From contig NZ_JACBZD010000002.1 in assembly GCF_013407765.1 (NCBI RefSeq), positions 320,001 to 384,000 of the forward strand: a stretch of 64,000 nucleotides of DNA. Reading direction: 5' to 3'. Positions 44,927-53,586 of the stretch are shown here, piece after piece. Made by a program: the position numbers and the translations under genes. Source of the DNA: Allostreptomyces psammosilenae (GTDB taxonomy: Bacteria; Actinomycetota; Actinomycetes; Streptomycetales; Streptomycetaceae). Each line of letters opens with the position of its first letter. The stretch's first letter is position 1. The notes under the pieces were generated by a model. It worked only from the letters and a program-made list of their open reading frames with translations. It had not been told where the DNA came from and ran no database searches.

Positions 44927-45319
44927 TCACCCGGCGGACGGATCGGTGCCGGGGGTACCGGTCTGACGCAGGGCCGCGTCCAGCAGGGCGTCCAGGGAGC
45001 GCCGGGAGGCGTCCAGGCGGGTGAGTTGCTCGGCCACGCGGGCGCGATGGCGCCGCAGGTCGGCCAGTGTGCCCGGACACGACGACGGCACCAGGCCCGC
45101 GCCGTCGTCGTGGGCGCAGGGCAGCAGGCGGGCGATGACCGCGGTGGGGAGCCCGGCGTCCAGCAGTGCGCGGATGTGCCGCACGGTCGCGACGTCGGAC
45201 TCGGCGTACTCCCGGTAGCCGTTGGGCAGCCGGGACGGCCGGAGCAGCCCCTGTTCCTCGTAGTAGCGCAGCAGCCGTTCGCTGACTCCCGTTCGGTGGG
45301 CAAGGGCGCTGATCCGCAT
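44927..45319 (-). CDS. MerR-family regulator
   Basis: 130 residues: the winged helix (MRISALAHRTGVSERLLRYYEEQGLLRPSRLPNGYREYAESDVATVRHIRALLDAGL) and a long dimerisation helix (LADLRRHRARVAEQLTRLDASRRSLDALLDAAL). Two Cys (CAHDDG and SSCPG) flank the helix start and might be sensory. It is divergent from the SDR gene, whose promoter has the 19-bp spacer MerR proteins untwist. Confidence 0.93.
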   Translation of the reverse strand: MRISALAHRTGVSERLLRYYEEQGLLRPSRLPNGYREYAESDVATVRHIRALLDAGLPTAVIARLLPCAHDDGAGLVPSSCPGTLADLRRHRARVAEQLTRLDASRRSLDALLDAALRQTGTPGTDPSAG

Positions 45320-45340
45320 GCGGTCCCCCGTCGTCGTCGC

Positions 45341-45371
45341 TTGACCCTCACACTGGTGTGAGACCTTAGCG
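45341..45371 (+). promoter_or_regulatory. MerR-type promoter with 19-bp spacer and palindrome
   Basis: TTGACC (45341-45346), 19-bp spacer, TTAGCG (45366-45371). The spacer is filled by CTCACAC-TG-GTGTGAG (45347-45362). This overlong spacer with a central palindrome is the hallmark of MerR-activated promoters. It reads toward the SDR gene. Confidence 0.8.
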
Positions 45372-45409
45372 TTCCTTCACCAGCTGTCGCGGAGGTGAAG
45401 GAGGCCGTG

Positions 45410-46069
45410 GTGTCGGGAGCGGTGGTGGTCGGGGCGGGGCCGGGGATCGGCCGGTCGGTGGCCCGCAGGTTCGCCCGGGAGGGACTGCCGGTGGCGGTGG
45501 TGGCGCGCCGGAGCGAGACGGCCCGGGCCACGGCGGAGGCGGTCGCGCCGTTCGGCGTCCCGGTGGTGCCGCTGGTGGCGGACAGCACCGACGAGACGGC
45601 GCTGCGCGCGGCCCTGGACGCGGCCGCGGCGCGGATCGGCCCGCCGGACGTGGTGGTGTACAACGCGGCGATCATCCAGGCCGATGCCCCGGGCGAACTG
45701 CCGGCCCGCGCCCAGCTCGACGCGTGGGCGGTGAACGTGGTCGGCGCGCTCACCACGGCCGCGCACGTGGCTCCCGGCATGGCCGAGCGCGGCGGCGGCA
45801 CGTTCGTCGTCACCGGCGGGATGCCGCAGCCGGATCCGCGCTACGTGAGCCTCTCCCTCGGCAAGGCCGGGGTGCGGGCGCTGGTGGCCCTGCTCGACGC
45901 GGAGTACGGGGCGTCGGGCGTGCACGTGGCCACCGTGACCGTGGACGGCCCCGTCGCCCCGGGCACCGCCTTCGATCCGGACGACATCGCCGAGCACTAC
46001 TGGCGGCTGCACACCCAGCCGCCGGCCCGATGGGAACGGGAGGTCGTGCACACGGATCGGCGCGGGTAG
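45410..46069 (+). CDS. Atypical SDR protein lacking the catalytic Tyr
   Basis: 219 residues with a Rossmann fold (VVVGAGPGIGRSVARRFAREG) and YNAAI in place of NNAG. Where SDRs have YxxxK the sequence is LSLGK: the Lys is kept but the Tyr is missing (nearest Tyr is four residues earlier), so activity is altered or absent. GTG 45410 is preferred because AAGGAGG lies 5 nt upstream; GTG 45395 and 45407 are alternatives. Under MerR control. Confidence 0.85.
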   Translation: MSGAVVVGAGPGIGRSVARRFAREGLPVAVVARRSETARATAEAVAPFGVPVVPLVADSTDETALRAALDAAAARIGPPDVVVYNAAIIQADAPGELPARAQLDAWAVNVVGALTTAAHVAPGMAERGGGTFVVTGGMPQPDPRYVSLSLGKAGVRALVALLDAEYGASGVHVATVTVDGPVAPGTAFDPDDIAEHYWRLHTQPPARWEREVVHTDRRG

Positions 46070-46196
46070 TGGCGCCGGTGGCGCGCGGGCGGGAAAACCG
46101 CTTGCCGTCCCGCCCGCGCCACCGGTAGATCTTCGGATGACGGACCGCCGCCCGAGCGCGGGGGGCGGCCGGAAACCGGAGAGGAGGGACAAGGCG

Positions 46197-46250
46197 ATGA
46201 GCTTCCACGCCACCACGCCGATGTCCTCCCGGGGCGCGCGACGCGGCTGA
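46197..46250 (+). CDS. Possible 17-residue peptide ORF
   Basis: GAGGAGG lies upstream of ATG 46197, which opens a short Ser/Arg/Gly-rich frame (MSFHATTPMSSRGARRG). It might be a leader of the GNAT gene 44 bp on. Too short to judge by composition. Confidence 0.25.
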   Translation: MSFHATTPMSSRGARRG

Positions 46251-46293
46251 CCCCGGAGCGGACAGGGCGCACCTTCCACGAAAGCGAACTGCC

Positions 46294-47271
46294 TTGACCG
46301 CGAAGCAGCAGCACCCCGAGCTGACGATCCGCCCGATCACCGGGCCCGCCGAGCTCGACCTGTTCAACCGGTTCCGGTACGAACTCAACGACGAACTGGC
46401 GGACGACCTCGACACCGGCCGTCGGCGCCCGGAATGGCTGTGGGTGGCCCTGCGCGGCGACCGCCTGGTCGCCCGGGCCGCCTGGTGGGGCCGCCGTGAG
46501 GACGCCGCGCCGCTCCTGATGGACGTCTTCGACCTCGACGACACCGCCGGGGACGGCACCGCCGCCGGGGACGACGCCACTGCGGCGACGGCCCTGCTGC
46601 GCACCGCGCTGGCCGCCGTCGTCCCGCCCGGGGGCGAAACGCCGGAGTACACCCGCTTCGTCCCACCCGACTGGCGCGAGCGGCCGGCCGCCCGCCGCAT
46701 CGTCGAACGACGTACCGCCGTCCTGGAGAGCCTCGGCGCGCGCCTGTTCGTGGAGCGGCTGCGCCTGGAGTGGCGCCCGGGCACCGCCCTGCCGCCCCCG
46801 AGCGACCGCCTGACCTTCCGCCCGGTCCGCGACCGCGACGAGCTCGTCGCCCTGATGACCCTCGTCCTGGACGGCACCCTCGACGCGCACAGCCGCGCGG
46901 ACCTCGCCCGCATGCCCCCCGCCGAGGTGGCGGCCCGCGGCCACGACAACGAACTGACCCGCTACGCCCAGCCCACCGACTGGTGGCGGATCGCCACCCT
47001 CCCGACCGGCGATCCCGTGGGCTTCGTCATCCCCGGTCACAACGGCTACAACCACATCATCGGCTACATCGGCGTCCTCCCCGCACACCGCGGCCACGGC
47101 TACGTCGACGACATCCTCGCCGAGGGCACCCGCCTCCTCGCCGCCCGGAACGCCCCCCGCGTCCGCGCCGCCACCGACCTGGCCAACACCCCCATGGCCG
47201 CCGCCTTCCGCCGCGCCGGCTACGTCGACTTCCAACGCGAACTCAACATGACCTGGCCTGACGGCCACTAG
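46294..47271 (+). CDS. GNAT-family acetyltransferase (two-lobed)
   Basis: 325 residues. The C-terminal lobe is a clear GNAT domain (GDPVGFVIPGHN, HIIGYIGVLPAHRGHGYVDDILAEGTRLLAA with the acetyl-CoA loop, DLANTPMAAAFRRAGY). The N-terminal 150 residues may be a second degenerate GNAT domain. The first start is TTG 46294 with no strong ribosome site. Substrate unknown. It converges on the M20 gene; the stop codons of both fall within the same CTAG at 47268-47271. Confidence 0.85.
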   Translation: MTAKQQHPELTIRPITGPAELDLFNRFRYELNDELADDLDTGRRRPEWLWVALRGDRLVARAAWWGRREDAAPLLMDVFDLDDTAGDGTAAGDDATAATALLRTALAAVVPPGGETPEYTRFVPPDWRERPAARRIVERRTAVLESLGARLFVERLRLEWRPGTALPPPSDRLTFRPVRDRDELVALMTLVLDGTLDAHSRADLARMPPAEVAARGHDNELTRYAQPTDWWRIATLPTGDPVGFVIPGHNGYNHIIGYIGVLPAHRGHGYVDDILAEGTRLLAARNAPRVRAATDLANTPMAAAFRRAGYVDFQRELNMTWPDGH

Positions 47272-48491
47272 CCGGCGACCCCGGTGGTCAGCAACTCCAG
47301 CACCGCGTCGTGGTAGACGGCCTGGGCCAGCGGGATTGTGGAGACCCGGACTCGCTCGTCGGTGGCGTGCAGGCCGCGGTAGTCCGGGCCGAAGCCGGCG
47401 GTGGCGGGGATGCCCAGGCCCGCCAGGTAGTTGCCGATGTTGGAGGGGCCGGCGACCTTCGGGGCGACGGTGAGGCCGTGCCGTTCGGCGGCGTCGAGCA
47501 GCGCTCTGCGCAGTGGTGCCTCCTCCGGCAGCGCGTAGGGCGGCCAGTCGGTCTCCACGGTGACCGTGGTCGGGCGGGTGGTCGGCCAGGCGGCGTCGAC
47601 GTCCCGCACCGCCCGCCCCAGCACGGTCGCCGCCGCCTGGCTCGTGAAGGTCGGCGTGGTGCGCACGTCGACGTTGACCAGGCACAGGTCCGGCGTGACG
47701 GAGTAGCCCTGGCCGGCGGAGACGCCGGTGATGGTGAGCTTCCCCGCGGGCCGGAAGGTGGGCGTGCCCCCGGGCAGCCGGAGCGCGTGCAGGGTGCGGA
47801 CCACGTCCGCCGCCTTGACGATGGCGTTGGGTGTCACCGCGGAGCCGCCGGAGTGCGACGCCGTGCCGTGCACCGAGAGGCGGGCCCGGTACACCCCGCG
47901 CCCGCCGACGACCAGGTGGTCGATGCCCGGGTAGCCGATCATGACGCCGGCGGCGTCGTCGGGGGCGCCAGGGCCCTCGAAGTACCGCTTCGCTCCCCCG
48001 AAGTGCCCGGTGTGCTCGTCGACGTCGAACAGCAGGGTGAGCGTGCCGCGCAGCCGATGGGCCTGGCGTGCCATCCGCACGGCGATGTGGCAGAAGATCG
48101 CGGCGGTGGTCTTGGAGTCCGCCGCGCCACGCCCGTACAGCCATCCCTCCGCGAGGGCGGCCGACGTGGGTGGACGGCTCCAGGCGCTCTCGTCGCCGAA
48201 GGGCGCGGTGTCCAGGCAGGCGTCCAGCACCCACCGCGGCCCGGGGGCGGCGCCTGCGACCTCGCACACCAGGCCGACGCAGGCCCCGGCCCCGTCGTGC
48301 AGCGGTCGGGTGCGAAGGCCCCTGTGGTGGAGCCAGCCCGCGACGTGGTCCAGAACCGGTTGGTAGGGATCGATCCCACCGCGGCTCGGCAGGCGGACCA
48401 GTTCGCGGGCGAGGGCCAGCACGGACTCCTGGTCCTCCTCGGCGGATGCGCGCAGGGCGAGCCGCCTTCTGGCGGAGACGTCCTCGGGCAT
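47268..48491 (-). CDS. M20-family metallopeptidase (ArgE/DapE type)
   Basis: 407-residue zinc peptidase or amidohydrolase. Metal ligands appear in WVLDACLDTAPFGDE (Asp), GRGAADSKT (bridging Asp), VDEHTGH (Glu pair) and the C-terminal GLHATDE (His). The dimerisation insert is present (VYRARLSVHGTASHSGG). It may deacetylate amino acids or cleave dipeptides. It lies 15 bp downstream of the XRE gene on the same strand, so they are likely one unit. Confidence 0.92.
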   Translation of the reverse strand: MPEDVSARRRLALRASAEEDQESVLALARELVRLPSRGGIDPYQPVLDHVAGWLHHRGLRTRPLHDGAGACVGLVCEVAGAAPGPRWVLDACLDTAPFGDESAWSRPPTSAALAEGWLYGRGAADSKTTAAIFCHIAVRMARQAHRLRGTLTLLFDVDEHTGHFGGAKRYFEGPGAPDDAAGVMIGYPGIDHLVVGGRGVYRARLSVHGTASHSGGSAVTPNAIVKAADVVRTLHALRLPGGTPTFRPAGKLTITGVSAGQGYSVTPDLCLVNVDVRTTPTFTSQAAATVLGRAVRDVDAAWPTTRPTTVTVETDWPPYALPEEAPLRRALLDAAERHGLTVAPKVAGPSNIGNYLAGLGIPATAGFGPDYRGLHATDERVRVSTIPLAQAVYHDAVLELLTTGVAG

Positions 48492-48506
48492 GGGTTCCAG
48501 GGCTCC

Positions 48507-49334
48507 TCAGACGCCGCTGGCGGGAGTGCGGCCGGCTCGCAGGACGGGTAGGGCATCGACGGCTGTGGTGCTCTCGATCCTACGGGCGGCGGCATAGCAC
48601 TCGCGCACGTGTCCGATGAGCTGCTGCGCCGCCGTCGCGCCGAGGAGTACCGCGGAGTCGAAGGCGTCCGCGGACGTCAGGGACGGTATGGGCGTGACGG
48701 CGGCGTTCTCGCTGGCGCAGATGAACTTCTCGGGGGTGTCGGCCTCCTCCACGATGCCCATGTGGAGCGTCTTGAAGCCCTGGCTGCGGTCCTCCGGATC
48801 CCGCAGCTTCAGCAGTGTGAGCAGGTGGTCCCGTAGGAGGGGGTGGCGCGGGGGGCCGAACAGGACGCGGTAGTGGACCAGTTCCGGGCGGCCGCGCAGT
48901 GCCTCCTCGATGCCGGTGAGGTAGCGGCCGTCCCGCGAGCGGGAGCCGGTGACCACCAGGTACCGGCGGGCGTTGCACACGACGTCGAGCATCGCGTCGT
49001 GGAGGCGGTGGTGTCCGACCAGAACGAGGGCTGAGTCGTCGCCGGTCTCCGCCCGGATGGTCCGCCGCTCCGCCGGCCCCGGGACGTCCTGGTGCGCGAA
49101 GAGCGACTCCGCCGGCTGCTTGTAGAACTCCACCAGCATCCTGCGGTAGCGGACGCTGGTCTGCCGACGGCCGAGTTCCCACCCGGACAGCATGCTGGGT
49201 GTCACGCGGCAGAGTTCGCCGGGGAAACGCCGGTACAGCTCGTCGCATACCTGTTCGAGAGTGGCGGGTATGGCTTTTCGCGCCAGTCGTAGCGGGCTGT
49301 CGCTGTTCTGGCTCGGCGGTGTGCGGTGCTCCAA
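48507..49334 (-). CDS. XRE-type HTH protein with PLD-like C-terminal domain
   Basis: 275 residues. Residues 15-75 are an XRE-like helix-turn-helix (LEQVCDELYRRFPGELCRVTPSMLSGWELGRRQTSVRYRRMLVEFY). The rest (VVCNARRYLVVTGSRSRDGRYLTGIEEAL onward) resembles the phospholipase-D-like sensor domains of some regulators, without a clear HKD motif. It is upstream of and probably co-transcribed with the M20 peptidase gene, which it may control. ATG 49334 is the first start. Confidence 0.82.
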   Translation of the reverse strand: MEHRTPPSQNSDSPLRLARKAIPATLEQVCDELYRRFPGELCRVTPSMLSGWELGRRQTSVRYRRMLVEFYKQPAESLFAHQDVPGPAERRTIRAETGDDSALVLVGHHRLHDAMLDVVCNARRYLVVTGSRSRDGRYLTGIEEALRGRPELVHYRVLFGPPRHPLLRDHLLTLLKLRDPEDRSQGFKTLHMGIVEEADTPEKFICASENAAVTPIPSLTSADAFDSAVLLGATAAQQLIGHVRECYAAARRIESTTAVDALPVLRAGRTPASGV

Positions 49335-49666
49335 CGCTGTCCCATTTCTGCAGGGCCGTCGCTGAGGTACCAGGAGAGGCGGAGGCGATCCCGTGTCCGC
49401 GTACCGTGCCCCATTCTCCTCGGGCCTGGCCTGCGGGCCGCTGCTTCGAGGGAAAGCGGCCGGTTATGCGCGGTCGGGACGCGCAACGCCCCTTCCCCGA
49501 CGCCGAGTTGTCCATTGGTTGTCCACGTTTTGCCAGCCGCTGTCCGCCTCTTTCCCCATGGATTCGGTAGTCAGCGAATGCGCTGGTGAGACGGTCGCGG
49601 CCCGGCCACTCTGATGCCGTGGCCGATGCCGGCCATCGCGGCCTCGACGAGGAGGCCGCGACGTGT
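49335..49666. promoter_or_regulatory. Divergent promoter region with phased GTTGTCCA direct repeats
   Basis: 332 bp between divergent regulators. GTTGTCCA occurs at 49507-49514 and again at 49518-49525, an 11-bp period (one helical turn). The second copy reads TTGTCCACG, one base off a DnaA box. The sequence to 49575 is AT-richer and probably holds the Crp/Fnr gene promoter. Confidence 0.45.
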
Positions 49667-50350
49667 GTGGTCCACATGGAGGAGACGGTGTACCAGTGCC
49701 ATCGGGCGCTGTTCGGCGACAGGTTGTGGGGCCAGCTGCTCCGGCTGGCCCCCGCACGACGACGTCCCTGTCGCACCGTGCTGCTGCGAGAAGGCGACGC
49801 AGCGACCCACGTCCTGGTGCTCGCCGGGGGATCCGTGGCCGTCAGCAGGCAGGGCGGCCCCGGAAGGGAGGCAACGCTGCTGGCCGTGCGCGGGCCGGGC
49901 GAACTGCTGGGCGAGCTGGCGGTCCTGGACGAGGGCAGGCGGACCGCCACCGTCGTGGCCGCGGAGGACTGCCAGGTCCACACCGTTCCCGCCGCCGACT
50001 TCCGCCGCTTCGTCGACCGGCACGACCTCCACAGGGCGCTGCTGCGCCAGATGGTCGGCCGGGTACGGGAGAACGACGAGATCCGCGCCGAGCTCGCGGC
50101 CGGCTCGATCCCCTACCGACTCGCCTCGGCACTGCTGCGCCTCTCCTTCCCCCCGGGCCACGACGGCCCGACGCCCGTGCGCGTCCGGCTCACCCAGGAG
50201 GAGCTGGCCCGGATGATCGGCGCCTGCCGCAACGCGGTCGGCGGTGCCCTGCGCCCCTGGCAGCGGCAGGGCTGGGTCCGTACGGCCACCGGTGGTGGCC
50301 TCCTCGTGGAGGACCCCGATGCGCTGCGCCGCGCGATGGCCTCGCTCTGA
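49667..50350 (+). CDS. Crp/Fnr regulator with intact cyclic-nucleotide pocket
   Basis: 227 residues. The phosphate-binding cassette GELAVLDEGRRTATV (Gly82 to Val96) keeps the Glu that holds the ribose and the Arg that holds the cyclic phosphate. A Crp helix-turn-helix follows (LTQEELARMIGACRNAVGGALRPWQRQGWV). GTG 49667 is chosen from a GAGGAGG 11 nt upstream; ATG 49676 also works. It stands directly ahead of a nucleotidyl cyclase gene (114 bp gap), suggesting it reads that enzyme's product. Confidence 0.92.
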   Translation: MVHMEETVYQCHRALFGDRLWGQLLRLAPARRRPCRTVLLREGDAATHVLVLAGGSVAVSRQGGPGREATLLAVRGPGELLGELAVLDEGRRTATVVAAEDCQVHTVPAADFRRFVDRHDLHRALLRQMVGRVRENDEIRAELAAGSIPYRLASALLRLSFPPGHDGPTPVRVRLTQEELARMIGACRNAVGGALRPWQRQGWVRTATGGGLLVEDPDALRRAMASL

Positions 50351-50464
50351 GAGCCGCGTCACGCACCGCGTGCCCACGGATGGGCAGCGCCCCGCCGCAC
50401 CGGTCGGCACCATCGACATCCTCCTCGCACCGCCTGGTGCGCCTCACCGGAAGGACACAGCGTC

Positions 50465-51271
50465 ATGGACGCGGACACCGTGCTCGACGACCGGGACGTC
50501 CCGGACTACCGGGCCCTCTTCGTCATCGACATGAAGGACTACAGCAAGGCCCGCTCGGTGGAGATGCCGAGCCTGCGCGAGGACTTCGACGCCCTGCTCG
50601 CCGCGGCGTTCGCGCGCAGTGGCCTGGCTCGGGAGTGGAGCGACCCCGAGTACTACAGCGACACCGGCGACGGCGTGATCCTCGGCCTGCCGATCCGCCG
50701 AATGGCGCGGCTGGTGGATCCGTTCGTGGAGAACCTCAACCGGCTCCTGGAGCGCTACGAGAAGCAGCGCCTCGCCTCCGCGCCGCCCATCCGCGCCCGG
50801 GTGAGCGTGCACGTGGGGCCGTTGCCGGAGGTGTACCGCGGTGCGCCGATCAACGAGGTGTGCCGCTTCGTGAACAGCGACGCCGCCCGCCGGGGCGTCG
50901 TCCGCGCCGCCGAGTACGGCTCCTTCACGGCCCTGCTGCTGTCCGACGAGGCGCACCGGGTGGTGGTGCGGGACGGCCGCACGGAGCGCCTGACCGAGAA
51001 GCACTTCCTGCGGGTGGAGGCGGAGGTGCCGGACAAGGGCTTCAGCGAGGTCGCCTGGCTGCACGTGCCGGGCGTGACCCCCAGCGTGCTGGCGGAGCCG
51101 GACGCCCCGCCGCCGTCGGACGCCTCGTCCGGACCGGCCGGTAGCCCGCCGCGGCCTCCGTCCACGCCCCGGGCCGGCGCGGCGCCGAAGTACCAGATCG
51201 GCTCGGTGGGCAACGTGGTGGAGCACATGGAGGGATCGCAGACCTCCTACCAGAGGTTCGGTGCCGAGTGA
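50465..51271 (+). CDS. Class III nucleotidyl cyclase-like protein
   Basis: 268 residues. The first 175 match a class III cyclase: metal Asp22 in FVIDMKDYS, Asp69 in DTGDGVILG, VSVHVGPL, and the transition-state pair Asn130/Arg134 in PINEVCR. Thus both metal ligands and the catalytic Asn/Arg are kept. The base-selecting Lys of adenylyl cyclases is Ser65 here, so the product may not be cAMP. The tail is Pro/Ala/Ser-rich and ends in a conserved-looking QIGSVGNVVEHMEGSQTSYQRF. ATG 50465 follows GGAAGGA. It overlaps the next gene by 4 bp. Confidence 0.8.
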   Translation: MDADTVLDDRDVPDYRALFVIDMKDYSKARSVEMPSLREDFDALLAAAFARSGLAREWSDPEYYSDTGDGVILGLPIRRMARLVDPFVENLNRLLERYEKQRLASAPPIRARVSVHVGPLPEVYRGAPINEVCRFVNSDAARRGVVRAAEYGSFTALLLSDEAHRVVVRDGRTERLTEKHFLRVEAEVPDKGFSEVAWLHVPGVTPSVLAEPDAPPPSDASSGPAGSPPRPPSTPRAGAAPKYQIGSVGNVVEHMEGSQTSYQRFGAE

Positions 51272-53586
51272 GTACCGCCACGCCTCCCGACCCGCGAACG
51301 CGGGACCCGCTGACCCGGCTCGAGGAATCAGAAGGCTCGATGGACACCGCGAACGACGCGCCCCGGCATGACCGGACGGTTCCCGATCCGGAGACGGTCG
51401 ACGCCGCGAACGGCCTCCACCCGCCGGCGACCGACGCGTTGAGTGGTTTCGCGGACCCGTACGACGACGCATCCGAGCGCGTTGACCACTCCGGTAGCCG
51501 GAGGCGGCCCCCCGAAGTGATCCGGGAGGGCGCGCCGACGCTCCCCTACGCACCGATCGCGGCGCTGGCGGGCCTGCGGATCGAATCGGTCGGGCTGCTG
51601 GTCGACCAGCTGAACAACCTGAACTACACCGTCCACGCGCAGGAACTGCTGGAGAGCATCAGGATCGACCGCGCGAGCGTACGCGCGGACGCCTCCTACG
51701 TCGCGGATCCCTCCTGGGCCGGTCCGTGGACGGAGGCACGGCGGGCCCTTGAGCGCTCCCGTGTCCTCATCGTCGTCGCGCAGCGCAACTCGGGCGCCAC
51801 CACCTTCTCGCTGCGCCTCCTGGCCGAGACCCTGGCGCCCCAGATCGACCTGTTCGTCTGCGAGGCGGGTTGGAGCTCACCGCAGACCGGACGTCTGCCC
51901 GTCGGCCCCGGCTGCGCCTACCAGATCGACCTGCAGACCCCCGAGCAGGACCGGCCCGGCGCGGCCTTCCTGGCCGGGCTGCGCGAGCACGCGGAGAAGC
52001 TGGCCAGGGCCGGGTCCTACCTGGTGCTCAACATCACCCCGGAGCTCTGGGCCGGCCGCGCCGGGCACCTGCCGGAGGGCGTCGAGGTCATGTGGCTGCG
52101 CTCCCATCCCGCCGCGCGGGCGGTCGTCGAGCGGCACCTGGTGGCACGCGGGCGGGCCGATCTGGTGGCGTACGTGCGTGACGAGGAGGTGGCGAAGGCG
52201 CTGGAGGGGCATGATCCCGTCCGTGCCGTCCGCTTCGTCGACGACCTGATCGCCGACTGGGAGCTCCACGCGGCCGCCGGGGCGGTGCCGGCCGGTGGCG
52301 AGGGACCCGTCCCGGGGTTCACGGAGCGGGCGCGCAAGCTCGTCACCGGGTGGGAGAAGGAGCTGACCGCGCGCTTCGGCACCAGGGACGTGGTCGAGGA
52401 CGGGCACACCATACGGAGGCTCCCCTTCGAGGACAGGTGCCTGTCGGTGGCGCTGGCGCTGCGGCGTTCGGGCCGGGTCAGCGACATCGAGGAGGACGCC
52501 GAGAGCCTCGCCCGCATCATCCAGGATGACGGGGCGCGCACGGGGAGCGCGGCGGAGCCGGCCGGGGACCTGCGCCAGATCCTGTCGGCCGCCGGCATCC
52601 GGGGGCGGCTGACCGGCCTCGGCGCGAAGCTCGGGGCGCGCGATCTCGTCGCCTTCGAGGAACCCGGGTACGGAGACGAACTGCTGGACTTCGTGTGGAC
52701 GGAGTACCACCGGATTCGACCCCGACTGCTCCGGTGGATGGTGCGCTGCCTGCCCAAGGGGGCGGGGATGGAGCACCCGATCGCCGGCGCGCTCTTCGGT
52801 CTCCTGGTGCACCACCAGGCCGCTGATCACCTCATCGACCTGCGGGACACGGCCGTCAGCGAGGGGCAGAGGCCGCTGCTGGTCTCCCTGATGGCTGCTG
52901 CCGCGCGGCACGAGCAACTGGGTCGCCGGGCGCGGGCCCTGCTTTACAGCTGGGCCACGGGAGCACAGGAGACGCGGAGCATCGTGGTGGCCGTGTGCCG
53001 CGAGCTGGTGAACGAGCAGCCTGGCCCGGCTCTCGTGCGGCTTCGCCGGGTAGCCGAAGGCGCGTCCGAGCAGGTCCGGGACGATGTGCGTGCCGCCTTC
53101 TCCAGCATCGCCTCCAACCCCCACCTGACGGCCTCGTTCGCCGTCGCGGTGAATCGCTGGTGGAAGTCGGATCCGGGCTCGACGGCGGCTCGGCTCGGCA
53201 CCCTGGCGCTGATGGAGGTGGACCGGGACGGCGCTCCCTGGCTGCTGAGGACGTCGACGGACGAGCAGGATCTGCGGACCCAGCTGTCCGGCCTGTTCGG
53301 CGACTTGGAGAGCTACTCACACGTCGAGAACGCCTTCCTGCGGTGGTTCGACGTGTGTCGGGAGAACGAGGAACTGCTGTCGCGGCTCTTCCCACTCGCC
53401 CGAGAGGTGTTCGATCAGCGCACCACCTACCGGGCCGCCCTCCGGTTCCTCAACGGACTGGCCGGCATCCGGCTTTGGGACGGGACCAACGCCATGGAGC
53501 GGCTGTACGGGATGATCGTGAACGACCCCGGTGTCAGAGACGTCCTGCGCTCACACACGAACTGGCCGAGGCGTGATCCGGCGTAG
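51268..53586 (+). CDS. Large NTPase-like protein with degenerate P-loop and helical C-terminus
   Basis: 772 residues; family not recognised. A disordered lead (about 90) precedes a region beginning PYAPIAALAGLRIESVGLL. A P-loop-like segment AQRNSGATTFS lacks the Walker A Lys, and the following strand YLVLNITPE has Asn where Walker B has Asp, so ATP hydrolysis is doubtful. After residue 330 it is alpha-helical, perhaps repeat-like (RARALLYSWATGAQE, VRDDVRAAFSSIASN). GTG 51268 overlaps the cyclase stop (GTGA), implying joint production. It may be an effector or scaffold of the cyclase system. Confidence 0.8.
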   Translation: MSTATPPDPRTRDPLTRLEESEGSMDTANDAPRHDRTVPDPETVDAANGLHPPATDALSGFADPYDDASERVDHSGSRRRPPEVIREGAPTLPYAPIAALAGLRIESVGLLVDQLNNLNYTVHAQELLESIRIDRASVRADASYVADPSWAGPWTEARRALERSRVLIVVAQRNSGATTFSLRLLAETLAPQIDLFVCEAGWSSPQTGRLPVGPGCAYQIDLQTPEQDRPGAAFLAGLREHAEKLARAGSYLVLNITPELWAGRAGHLPEGVEVMWLRSHPAARAVVERHLVARGRADLVAYVRDEEVAKALEGHDPVRAVRFVDDLIADWELHAAAGAVPAGGEGPVPGFTERARKLVTGWEKELTARFGTRDVVEDGHTIRRLPFEDRCLSVALALRRSGRVSDIEEDAESLARIIQDDGARTGSAAEPAGDLRQILSAAGIRGRLTGLGAKLGARDLVAFEEPGYGDELLDFVWTEYHRIRPRLLRWMVRCLPKGAGMEHPIAGALFGLLVHHQAADHLIDLRDTAVSEGQRPLLVSLMAAAARHEQLGRRARALLYSWATGAQETRSIVVAVCRELVNEQPGPALVRLRRVAEGASEQVRDDVRAAFSSIASNPHLTASFAVAVNRWWKSDPGSTAARLGTLALMEVDRDGAPWLLRTSTDEQDLRTQLSGLFGDLESYSHVENAFLRWFDVCRENEELLSRLFPLAREVFDQRTTYRAALRFLNGLAGIRLWDGTNAMERLYGMIVNDPGVRDVLRSHTNWPRRDPA

